64,000 bases of DNA. It comes from Roseococcus thiosulfatophilus. GTDB taxonomy: Bacteria; Pseudomonadota; Alphaproteobacteria; Acetobacterales; Acetobacteraceae. Shown in pieces: positions 25,724-33,452 of this stretch (its first letter is position 1; the number at the start of each line of letters is the position of its first letter). The stretch covers positions 186,001-250,000 of the forward strand of contig NZ_JAFFQY010000011.1 in NCBI RefSeq assembly GCF_017311575.1, in the 5' to 3' direction. Position numbers and translations under genes: made by a program. Below the pieces are notes generated by a model. The model did no database searches and was not told where the DNA came from. It saw only the letters and a list, made by a program, of their open reading frames with translations.

Positions 25724-25741
25724 GAGCCGGCCCTTCTCCGC

Positions 25742-26158
25742 CTACCGCTGCACCCAGGGCAGGCCCTCCGCCTTCCACCCGGCCACGCCGCCGCGATGGC
25801 CATCGGGCCCCACCGGCCCCTCGAAGCCATCGGCCACATTGAAGGCCTGGGGGAAGCCCGCGGCCTGCGCCGCCTGGCCCGCCGCCAGGCTGCGCGCGCC
25901 GGAACGGCAGAGGTAGTAGACGCGGCTCTCGGGCGTCACGCCGGCCTTGCGGAGGTGCTCGGTGAACTGGCTGTTCACCTGCATGGTGGGGAACATCTGC
26001 CAGGGGATCAGCACGACCTTCTTTCCCAGCTCCGACAGGTCGGGCAGGCCCACGAAGTTCCACTCGGCATCGGTGCGGACATCCACCAGCACGGCATTCG
26101 GGTCGGTCTTCAGCGCCTCCCAGGCGGCCTGGGGGGAGACGTCGGGGACATGGGTCAT
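25742..26158 (-). CDS. Rhodanese-like sulfurtransferase
   Basis: This 138-residue single-domain rhodanese has its active-site Cys84 in the loop CRSGARS, which suits a sulfurtransferase. The N-terminal VDVRTDAEW motif is also present. It could transfer sulfane sulfur to cyanide or thiol acceptors in the cytosol. The ATG at 26158 has CAGGAGAG upstream. It is convergent with the RND gene and divergent from the ABC receptor gene, with no clear functional tie to either. Confidence 0.88.
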   Translation of the reverse strand: MTHVPDVSPQAAWEALKTDPNAVLVDVRTDAEWNFVGLPDLSELGKKVVLIPWQMFPTMQVNSQFTEHLRKAGVTPESRVYYLCRSGARSLAAGQAAQAAGFPQAFNVADGFEGPVGPDGHRGGVAGWKAEGLPWVQR

Positions 26159-26286
26159 GGGGCTCTCCTGCCTCGCTTTGCCAAGAGGATGGGGCGCGCG
26201 GCGGCCCAGGACAATGCACGGCGCTTGATCGGCGCCCCCCTGCTGCGCCACTTTGCGCGCCTTCCATGCACGCAAGGACGTCCCGC

Positions 26287-27309
26287 ATGACCCGCCTTCC
26301 CCGCCGCGCCGCGCTGATCGGCGCGGGTGCGCTGCCGCTCGCCGCCCCCGGCCTCGCCCGCGCCCAGGCCGCGCGGCTGCGCCTGACGCTGGACTGGGCC
26401 TTCCAGTCGCCCAACGCCTTCGCCCTGGTGGCGCGGGAGAAGGGCTATTTCCGCGAGGCCAACATCGATGTGCAGATCGACCGCGGCCAGGGCTCGGGCG
26501 GGGTGCCGCCGGCGCTGATCAGCGGCAGCCACGACATGGGCTATGCCGACATCAACCCCGCCATCCGATTCGTGGCGCAGAACCCCGATGCGGGGCTCAT
26601 CTGCGTGGCCGTGCTGCATGACCGCGCGCCGCTCTGCGCCATCGTGCGCGCCGACGGCCCCATCCGCGAACCCAAGGATCTGGAGGGCAAGCGCCTCGCC
26701 GCGCCCGATTTCGACGCGGGCCGGCAGCTTTTCCCCGCCTTTGCCAGGGCCGCGGGCGTGGATGCCTCCAAGGTGACGTTCATCTCGGTGGCGCCGGCGC
26801 TGCGCGAGCCGATGCTGGTGCGGCGCGAGGCCGATGGCATCACGGGCTTCGTCACCACCTCGGCGCTGGCCCTGCGCGGCATCGGCATGGACCTGCCGGC
26901 GCAGCGGACCATGATGTATTACGACCACGGGCTGAACCTCTATGGCGGCGCCATCCTCACCACCCGCGCCTATGCCCAGCGCAACCCCGCCGTGGTGCGC
27001 GGCGCCGTCTCGGCGCTGATCCGCGGCTTCCGCGACACGATCAGCGACCCCCAGGGCATGATCCGCACGCTGCGCCAGGTGGAGCCGCTGACCGACGCCA
27101 CGCTCGAACTGGCCCGGCACGAGCTGAACATGGAGCGCGTGGTCATCACGCCCCATGTCCGCGCCAATGGCATCTCGGCCGTGGACATGGGCCGGATGCA
27201 GACCGGCATCCAGGCCGTCGAGGGCGCCTTCAACCTGCCCCAGCGCGTGCAGGCCAGCGCCTTCTACACGGAGGAGTTCCTGCCGCCGGCCGACCAGCGC
27301 CGGATCTGA
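26287..27309 (+). CDS. ABC transporter substrate-binding protein (NMT1/THI5-like)
   Basis: This is a 340-residue periplasmic receptor. The signal region MTRLPRRAALIGAGAL has an Arg pair that may be a Tat signal, with cleavage after about residue 28. LRLTLDWAFQSPNAF is the family start, the segment that in THI5-like receptors contacts the ligand. An ATPase and permease follow, after a strong hairpin. The substrate is unknown; candidates are small nitrogen compounds, sulfonates or pyrimidine-like molecules. Confidence 0.87.
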   Translation: MTRLPRRAALIGAGALPLAAPGLARAQAARLRLTLDWAFQSPNAFALVAREKGYFREANIDVQIDRGQGSGGVPPALISGSHDMGYADINPAIRFVAQNPDAGLICVAVLHDRAPLCAIVRADGPIREPKDLEGKRLAAPDFDAGRQLFPAFARAAGVDASKVTFISVAPALREPMLVRREADGITGFVTTSALALRGIGMDLPAQRTMMYYDHGLNLYGGAILTTRAYAQRNPAVVRGAVSALIRGFRDTISDPQGMIRTLRQVEPLTDATLELARHELNMERVVITPHVRANGISAVDMGRMQTGIQAVEGAFNLPQRVQASAFYTEEFLPPADQRRI

Positions 27310-27324
27310 GCCTGCCCCACGGCC

Positions 27325-27370
27325 GGGCGGCGCCCCCGGGAAACGCCCGTTTCCTGGGCAGGCGCCGCCC
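27325..27370 (+). promoter_or_regulatory. Intra-operon stem-loop between receptor and ATPase genes
   Basis: The stem GGGCGGCGCC + CCCGGGAAAC pairs with GTTTCCTGGG + GGCGCCGCCC (one G-T pair, a two-base bulge, loop GCCC). It lies 15 bases after the receptor stop and about 120 before the ATPase start. It could lower downstream expression or protect the receptor mRNA. Confidence 0.6.
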
Positions 27371-27491
27371 TGGCCCCGCCCGGCGCCGTCAACCATGCAT
27401 GGGCAGGCGCGCCCGGCTTTGCTAGCGGTGGGCTGGACGCATCCGTTGAGGCCGCCCGCATGACCCATCGCACCCCGCAAGCAGGTTCCGC

Positions 27492-28292
27492 ATGAGCCGG
27501 GCCTTCGTCGAGATCGACAACGTCGCCATGCGCTATGGCGGGGTGGAGGGCACGCTCGCCCTCGAAGGCTGTTCCATGAACGTGGCCGAGGGCGAGTTCG
27601 TGGCCGTGGTCGGCCCCTCGGGCTGCGGCAAGTCCACGCTGATGCGCCTGGTCTCCGGCCTCTGGCCCGCGACGGACGGCAATGTGGTGGTGGCCGGGCG
27701 CGAGGTGGACGAGCCCCTCAGCCTGGTCGGCATGGCCTTCCAGAACCCGACCTTGCTGCCCTGGCGGCGCATCCTGGACAACGTCATGCTCCCGCTGGAG
27801 GTCGTGCCCGCCCACCGCGCGCGGCTGCGGCGCGAACGCCCGGCCTATGAGCAGAAGGCGCTGGACCTCTTGAAGCTGGTCGGGCTGGAGGGCTTCGGCG
27901 CCAAGTATCCCTACCAGCTCTCGGGCGGCATGCAGCAGCGCACCAGCCTCTGCCGCGCGCTGATCCACGAACCGCCGCTGCTGATGCTGGACGAACCCTT
28001 CAGCGCGCTCGACGTCTTCACGCGCGAGGATCTGTGGGACGTGCTCCAGCAGGTCTGGATGGCGCGCAAGCCCACCGTGATCCTGGTCACGCATGACCTG
28101 CGCGAGGCCGCCTACCTGGCGGACCGCGTGCTGGTGATGAGCAGCCGGCCGGGCCGCATCATCGCGGAACGCAAGGTCCCCTTCCCCCGCCCGCGCACCA
28201 TGGAGACGACCTTCCTGCCCGAGTTCACAGCCCTGGTCGCGGACCTCCGCGCCTATATCGCCGCCGCGCGTCGCGGCGAGGAGGTGGTCTGA
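27492..28292 (+). CDS. ABC transporter ATP-binding protein
   Basis: This is a 266-residue ATPase of the nitrate/sulfonate/taurine type. The Walker A GPSGCGKST, signature LSGGMQQR and Walker B LLMLDEP followed by FSALD are all present, with a switch histidine in LVTHDLREA. It energises import of the ligand brought by the upstream receptor. Its stop overlaps the permease ATG (TGATG). Confidence 0.94.
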   Translation: MSRAFVEIDNVAMRYGGVEGTLALEGCSMNVAEGEFVAVVGPSGCGKSTLMRLVSGLWPATDGNVVVAGREVDEPLSLVGMAFQNPTLLPWRRILDNVMLPLEVVPAHRARLRRERPAYEQKALDLLKLVGLEGFGAKYPYQLSGGMQQRTSLCRALIHEPPLLMLDEPFSALDVFTREDLWDVLQQVWMARKPTVILVTHDLREAAYLADRVLVMSSRPGRIIAERKVPFPRPRTMETTFLPEFTALVADLRAYIAAARRGEEVV

Positions 28293-29125
28293 TGTCCGCC
28301 AAGGCCAATGCCCGCCTCATCGCCATGGCGGCCGCGGCGCGCCGCCACCGCCGCCTGCAAGCCTGGCTGCCCTGGATCGTGATCTTCGGCACCTTCGGGC
28401 TGTGGGAGCTGGTGGTCCGCGCCTTCGGCATCGTCCCCTTCATCCTGCCCGCGCCGTCCGACATCTTCGAGGCCGCGGTGAAATGGTGGAAGCCGCTGCT
28501 GGATGACAGCCTGCAGACGCTGTTCACCACCCTGGTGGGCTTCGGCCTGGCCGTGGTGGCGGGGCTGCTGCTGGGGGTGGCCATCGGCAGTTCCACCCTG
28601 GTCTACAAGGGGCTCTACCCGCTGTTGATCGCCTTCAACTCCATCCCCAAGGTGGCGGTGGTGCCGGTGCTGATCGTGTGGTTCGGCATCGGCGTCTGGC
28701 CGGCCATCATCACGGCCTTCCTGATCAGCTTCTTCCCCATATTGGTGAACGTGGCCACCGGCATCGCGACCGTGGAGCCCGAATTGCGCGACGTGCTGCG
28801 GGCGCTGGGCGCGCGGCCGGTGGACATCATCCGCAAGGTCGGCCTGCCGCGGGCCATGCCCTATTTCTTCGCCTCGCTGAAGATCGCGATCACGGTGGCG
28901 TTCGTGGGCTCCATCATCGCGGAATCCGTGGCGCCGAACGCGGGGATCGGGCGGCTGATGATGGTGGCCTCCTCCCGCTTCGACGTGCCGCTGGTGTTTG
29001 CCGGCCTCATCACCACGGGGCTGATGGGCATCATGCTCTACTGGATCGCGGAATGGATCGAGCGCCGCACCACGGGCTGGGCCACGCGCAGCACCGAGGG
29101 GTCGAACTTCACCCCCGGCGGCTGA
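28292..29125 (+). CDS. ABC transporter permease (BPD type)
   Basis: This 277-residue inner-membrane permease has about six helices. The EAA-like coupling loop that contacts the ATPase is visible in ELRDVLRALGARPVD, followed by IIRKVGLPRAMPYFF. It forms the membrane channel of the importer with the two preceding genes. The ATG at 28292 overlaps the ATPase stop. Confidence 0.92.
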   Translation: MSAKANARLIAMAAAARRHRRLQAWLPWIVIFGTFGLWELVVRAFGIVPFILPAPSDIFEAAVKWWKPLLDDSLQTLFTTLVGFGLAVVAGLLLGVAIGSSTLVYKGLYPLLIAFNSIPKVAVVPVLIVWFGIGVWPAIITAFLISFFPILVNVATGIATVEPELRDVLRALGARPVDIIRKVGLPRAMPYFFASLKIAITVAFVGSIIAESVAPNAGIGRLMMVASSRFDVPLVFAGLITTGLMGIMLYWIAEWIERRTTGWATRSTEGSNFTPGG

Positions 29126-29190
29126 ACGGCTTGGGGCCGGGGCGCATCGGGGGTAGTGCTGGCGCACGCCTCTCGGAGACCCCGCCCCGC

Positions 29191-29913
29191 ATGTCCACCC
29201 GCCTCGGCTTCCTCACCCCCTCCTCCAACACCGTGCTGGAGCCCCTCATCTCGGGGCTGCTGCACGACACGCCCGAGGTCACGGCGCATTTCGCGCGCTT
29301 CCGCGTGGTGGCCATCAATCTGGGCGAGGCCTCGCGCACCCAGTTCGACACAGGCCCCGTGCTGGCGGCGGCCGAGATGCTGGCGGATGCGCATGTGCAT
29401 TCCATCTGCTGGGCGGGAACCTCCGGCTCCTGGCTCGGCTTCGCGCAGGATGAGGCGCTGTGCGCGGCCATCACGGCGCGCACCGGCATTCCGGCCACCA
29501 CCGCCACGCTGGCGCTGCGCGATGCGCTGCGGGCGGCGGGTGCCAAGCGCGTCGCGCTGATCACGCCCTATCTGGGCGACGTGCAGGCCGCCATCATCGC
29601 GAACCTGGAGCGCGAGGGCTTCACCGTCACCGCCGAACGCCATCTGGACGACCCCGGCAACTACAGCTTCGCCGCCCACTCCCCCGCCCGCGTGGACGCG
29701 CTGGTGCAGGAAGCGGTGGCCGAGGCGCCGACCGAGGCCGTCATCATCCACTGCACCAATTTCCGCGGCCTGCCCGGCGCCATTGGCCTGGAGGCGCGGC
29801 TGGGACCGCTGATGCTGGACAGCGTGGCCGTCTCGCTCTGGGGCGGGCTGGTGGCGGCGGGGCGGCCCATGGCGCTGCCAGCCGGGCGGCTGTTCGAGAT
29901 GAACGCAAAATGA
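29191..29913 (+). CDS. Asp/Glu racemase-superfamily enzyme (maleate isomerase / arylmalonate decarboxylase-like)
   Basis: This is a 240-residue enzyme. The N-terminus MSTRLGFLTPSSNTVLEP is typical of maleate cis-trans isomerases and arylmalonate decarboxylases. Two cysteines sit in catalytic positions: Cys73 in ICWAGTSGSW and Cys188 in IIHCTNF. The AGTSGSW loop also resembles the dioxyanion hole of arylmalonate decarboxylase. Paired thiols favour isomerase or racemase chemistry. The gene follows the ABC importer by 65 bases and may process its substrate. An in-frame extension through the permease gene is not real. Confidence 0.82.
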   Translation: MSTRLGFLTPSSNTVLEPLISGLLHDTPEVTAHFARFRVVAINLGEASRTQFDTGPVLAAAEMLADAHVHSICWAGTSGSWLGFAQDEALCAAITARTGIPATTATLALRDALRAAGAKRVALITPYLGDVQAAIIANLEREGFTVTAERHLDDPGNYSFAAHSPARVDALVQEAVAEAPTEAVIIHCTNFRGLPGAIGLEARLGPLMLDSVAVSLWGGLVAAGRPMALPAGRLFEMNAK

Positions 29914-29964
29914 ATTGTCTAATTTTTGATTGACAGGTAAAGAAAAGGTGAACATTCCTCGCGG
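29914..29964 (+). promoter_or_regulatory. AT-rich promoter candidate
   Basis: This AT-rich stretch upstream of the serralysin-like gene holds TTGTCT (29915-29920) and TAAAGA (29938-29943) with a 17-base spacer. A TTGACA (29930-29935) has no good partner. Weak support. Confidence 0.3.
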
Positions 29965-31272
29965 ATGCTCGCCTTCTCCCCCAGCGACCTCCTGCCCCCG
30001 CCCGGCACCCATGGCTGGACCGGCGGATTTCCCCGGCCCGCGGTGCTGGGCGTCTCCTTCGCCTCCACCGGCGGCACGCTGGACGGGGCGGTGCAGGACC
30101 TGCTCCGCCAGGCCCTCTTCGCCTGGCAGGTGGTGGCCGGCGTCACCTTCGTCGAAACACCCTGGCACCGCGCGGACCTCGTCTTCGGCTTCGGCGCGCC
30201 GGGCGACAACATCCTCCTCCCGCCCGACCCCACGCTGCGCGACGCGCTGAAGGTGACGGGTGCGGCCCTCGGCCTCGCGGCCGACCTGCCGGGCGCCTCG
30301 CTCTCGGCCACCGTCATGGCGGCCGAGGCAGGCCCGGCCAGCGGCCTGGGTTGGGCGGATGCCGAGGCCATCGCCGCCCTTTTCGGCCCTCGCGCCGAGG
30401 CCGATGCCCAGGGCGTGCGCTGGCGCTACGACCCCGTGCTGGACATGGTGCGCGGCGACCTCTTCGCCTTCGAAAGCCGCACCGTCTTCGGTGGCAACAA
30501 GGGCACCGCCCTCTTCGGCGACATCGGCGACGACCTGCTGATCGGCGGCGCGGGCGATGACCTCTTCATGGGCGGGCCGGGGCAGAACGCCTATCTCGGC
30601 GGCGCGGGGCGCGACGTGGTGGTGTCGGGCTTCCTGCGCGCCGAGACGACGCTCGACTTCCGCTTCCAGCGCCTCAGCACCGAATGGGGCACCGACCAGT
30701 GGGACCAGGTGGAATACCTGCGCTTCCGCGATGGCGGCTTCGCCCTGCACCAGCAGGAAAACGCGGCGCTGGTGGACCGCCTCTACCAGGCGCTGCTGCT
30801 GCGCCCGGCGGACCCCACGGGCCTCACCACCTGGACACGCTTCCTGGAAACGGGCGGCACCGGCGAGCAATTGATCGGCCGCATCACCGGCAGCCCCGAA
30901 TACCGCGAACGCTTCGGCACGCCCGATGCGGCCGCCCTGGCGCGCGCCATGGCCGCCCTGGAGCCCGCGCCCGACGCCCTGCTGGACACCCCCATCTGGG
31001 TGCCCAACAAGGCCGCGGTCCTGGCCGTGCGCTTCCATCTGCTGGTGGCCGGCGCCGCACCGGACCGCGCGCGCTTCGACACCTGGTTCGCGGCGCTGGA
31101 GGCCGCGCCCGACCACGCCGATGCGGCGCAGGCCTTCCTCGATGCCCATCCGGGCCATGGCTACGCGAGTGGCCAGGCGCTGCTGGACACCGCCTGGTCG
31201 CTCCCCGTCATCCGCGCCACCGCGCCCTGGGTGGACCAGGGGGTGGTGCTGTCCGACCCTTGGCTGCTCTGA
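29965..31272 (+). CDS. Serralysin-like protein without zinc ligands, RTX repeats and DUF4214
   Basis: This is a 435-residue protein. Residues about 25-145 resemble a serralysin-type metzincin fold: strands around GVSFASTGGTLDG, a helix, then KVTGAALGLAA (96-106) at the place of HEIGHALGLAH, and a Met-turn-like TVMAAE (116-121). The helix GLGWADAEAIAALFG matches the conserved post-Met-turn segment. The expected zinc ligands and Glu are Lys, Val, Ala and Ala, so it is probably inactive. RTX-like Ca-binding repeats (GGAGDDLFMGGPGQNAYLGG) follow at 180-220, then DUF4214-like helices. There is no N-terminal signal peptide; RTX proteins often leave by type I export. Confidence 0.7.
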   Translation: MLAFSPSDLLPPPGTHGWTGGFPRPAVLGVSFASTGGTLDGAVQDLLRQALFAWQVVAGVTFVETPWHRADLVFGFGAPGDNILLPPDPTLRDALKVTGAALGLAADLPGASLSATVMAAEAGPASGLGWADAEAIAALFGPRAEADAQGVRWRYDPVLDMVRGDLFAFESRTVFGGNKGTALFGDIGDDLLIGGAGDDLFMGGPGQNAYLGGAGRDVVVSGFLRAETTLDFRFQRLSTEWGTDQWDQVEYLRFRDGGFALHQQENAALVDRLYQALLLRPADPTGLTTWTRFLETGGTGEQLIGRITGSPEYRERFGTPDAAALARAMAALEPAPDALLDTPIWVPNKAAVLAVRFHLLVAGAAPDRARFDTWFAALEAAPDHADAAQAFLDAHPGHGYASGQALLDTAWSLPVIRATAPWVDQGVVLSDPWLL

Positions 31273-31908
31273 TCAGGCCTCGGGCAGGGGCACGAAGAAG
31301 CCCTTGAGCAGCGCGCGGAAGGCCATGATCTGTCGCCGCAGCGCCTCCGGCTCCTGCAGCGCCTTGGCCATGATGATGCCGCCTTCCAGCACGGTAGAGA
31401 TCATGTCCGCCAGCTCATCGGGCGGCACCTCCTCGCGCGGGCGGTAGCGGGTTGCCACGGCATCGAGCATGGCCCGGAAGCGGGCGCGCCAGAGCATGGC
31501 GGCCTCGGCGTTGATGGCGCGCACCTCGCGATCGAACAGGCGCTCGTAATAGCAGGCGGCGGCGACGAGGCAGCCCGGATGCCCCTTGGGCATGTCGCCC
31601 ATCAGGTCGGCCAGGAGCTTGAGGCCCACCAGAAGCACCTGCAGCGGGTCGTCCACCAGGCTGCGCGCCTGGCCGAAGATCTCGTCATAGATGCGCTCGT
31701 CATCGGCGATGTAGCGGCGCAGCAGCGCCTTGGCCAAGGCGTTCTTGTCGCGGAAGTGGTAGAAGAAGCCGCTCTTGGTCAGTCCCGTCTCGGCGATCAG
31801 TTCCTCGATGGAGGTTGCGGCGAAGCCCTTCTCCAGCACCGACGCCTGGGCGGCATCCAGGATCCGCTGGCGCGTCTCCTGCCCCTTGGTGAGCCGCTGG
31901 TCGGCCAT
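31273..31908 (-). CDS. TetR-family regulator
   Basis: This is a 211-residue regulator. Its helix-turn-helix comprises TRQRILDAAQASVLEKGF, SIEELIAETGLTKSGFFYHF (about 12-55). A C-terminal ligand-binding domain has the TetR_C type LEGGIIMAKAL. The ATG at 31908 has GGAGGTGCGGAGAG upstream. It ends flush against the convergent serralysin-like gene. An operator-like palindrome lies between it and the divergent TTC38-like gene. Confidence 0.9.
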   Translation of the reverse strand: MADQRLTKGQETRQRILDAAQASVLEKGFAATSIEELIAETGLTKSGFFYHFRDKNALAKALLRRYIADDERIYDEIFGQARSLVDDPLQVLLVGLKLLADLMGDMPKGHPGCLVAAACYYERLFDREVRAINAEAAMLWRARFRAMLDAVATRYRPREEVPPDELADMISTVLEGGIIMAKALQEPEALRRQIMAFRALLKGFFVPLPEA

Positions 31909-31960
31909 CTCTCCGCACCTCCGGTCGGTTTTCGGGGCCCGGCCCGGGGGGCGAATGGGC

Positions 31961-31977
31961 GGGTGACAGTGTAACCC
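31961..31977. promoter_or_regulatory. Operator-like palindrome between divergent genes
   Basis: GGGTGACAGTGTAACCC is a 17-base palindrome apart from one mismatched pair and the centre. It lies 53 bases before the TetR start and 108 before the TTC38-like start, where an autoregulating TetR protein would bind. Confidence 0.5.
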
Positions 31978-32084
31978 CCTGCCCCGCCTCCGCAAAAGCC
32001 GATCGCGTTGACTGGACCATGTGCCCGCTGGGTGCGCGCGCCGCATCCGGCCAGAAAAGGCCACCCCAGAACGGAGAATTCGCC

Positions 32085-33404
32085 ATGATCACCGACCGCC
32101 AGGGAATGCCGCTGGCCGGCGCCAACCTCGCCGCCGCCGCCCTCTTTGACGAGGCCTGCACGGGCTTCGCCCTCTACCACGGCGACCCTTTCGCGCAGCT
32201 TGACGCCGCGCGGAACGAGGCACCGGGCTTCCATCTCGCTTCCCTCATGCAGGGCTGGATGCTGGCCCTGGCGACCGAGCCCGAGGCAAGCCGCGCCGCC
32301 CGCGCGCTGCTGGACGGGCTGCGTGACGCGGCGCTCGATGCCCGCTCGGCGGGGCATGCGAGGGCACTCGACCTCGCGCTGCTGGGGGAGTGGAGTGCGG
32401 CCGCGCACGCGCTGGGCGAGCACCTGGTGGCCTTCCCGCGCGACCTCGCGGCCGTGCAGGCGGCCCATCTGATGGACTTCCTCCGCGCCGACGGCGTCGC
32501 CCTGCGCGACCGGATCGCGGCCCTGCTGCCGGCCTGGGCGGGCGTGCCGGGACGCTCCTTCCTGCTCGGCATGCTCGCCTTCGGGCTTGAGGAGATGGGC
32601 GAGTATGGCGCCGCCGAGGAGGCCGGCCGTGCGGCGGTGGACGCCGAGCCGCGCGACGTCTGGGCGCACCATGCCGTCGCGCATGTGATGGAGATGCAGG
32701 GCCGCGCCGCCGAGGGCCTCGCCTGGATCACCGGGCGGGCACCGCATTGGGCGGCCCCGGGCGGCTTCTTCCAGGTGCACAACTGGTGGCATCAGGCGCT
32801 CTGCCACATCGAGCTGGGTGAGGCGAAGGCCGCGCTCGAGCTGCATGACGGACCCATCCAGGGCGGGCACAACCCGGTGGCGCTCGACCTCGTGGACGGG
32901 GCGGCGCTGCTCTGGCGGCTCGATCTCGCGGGGGTGGAGGTCGGTTCGCGCTGGGAGGCGCTGTCGAACCTCTGGGCGTCGCACGCCGATGGCCGGCTCT
33001 ACCCCTTCAACGACTGGCACGCGGCGATGGCGCATCTCGGCGCGGGGCGGATGGACCGGCTGGAGGCGCTGCGCGCCGCCATGCGCGACGCGGCGCGTGG
33101 CGAGGGCGAGACGGCGCGCTGGATCGCGACCACCGGCCTGCCGCTGCTGGAGGGCTTCGCCGCCTTCCACCGGGGTGCCCATGCCGAGGCGCTGCGCTGG
33201 CTGCGCGGTCTGGGCGAGATCAGGGGCCGGTTCGGCGGCAGCCACGCCCAGCGCGACGTGATCGGCTGGACGCTGGCCGAGGCGGCGCTGCGCGGCGGCG
33301 ACCGCGCCCTGGCGGCGTCGGTGGGACGGGCGCGCCTCGCCCTTCGGCCGCACAGCCCGATCAATCAGGCGTTGCTGGACCGCGCGGTCGCGCTCGCTGC
33401 CTGA
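32085..33404 (+). CDS. TTC38-like tetratricopeptide repeat protein
   Basis: This 439-residue alpha-helical protein matches the TPR family related to human TTC38. It shows conserved blocks such as FLLGMLAFGLEEMGEYGAAE, DVWAHHAVAHVMEMQGRAA, HNWWHQALCHIELG and YPFNDWHAAMAHLGAGRM. Typical length is about 430-470. The function is unknown in any organism; TPR folds usually bind partners. The ATG at 32085 has ACGGAG upstream. It is divergent from the TetR gene, and a palindrome in the gap suggests that regulator controls it. Confidence 0.82.
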   Translation: MITDRQGMPLAGANLAAAALFDEACTGFALYHGDPFAQLDAARNEAPGFHLASLMQGWMLALATEPEASRAARALLDGLRDAALDARSAGHARALDLALLGEWSAAAHALGEHLVAFPRDLAAVQAAHLMDFLRADGVALRDRIAALLPAWAGVPGRSFLLGMLAFGLEEMGEYGAAEEAGRAAVDAEPRDVWAHHAVAHVMEMQGRAAEGLAWITGRAPHWAAPGGFFQVHNWWHQALCHIELGEAKAALELHDGPIQGGHNPVALDLVDGAALLWRLDLAGVEVGSRWEALSNLWASHADGRLYPFNDWHAAMAHLGAGRMDRLEALRAAMRDAARGEGETARWIATTGLPLLEGFAAFHRGAHAEALRWLRGLGEIRGRFGGSHAQRDVIGWTLAEAALRGGDRALAASVGRARLALRPHSPINQALLDRAVALAA

Positions 33405-33452
33405 GCCCGCCCTCCCCTTGCCGGCGGCCCCCGCCCGCGCGACGCTTCCGCC

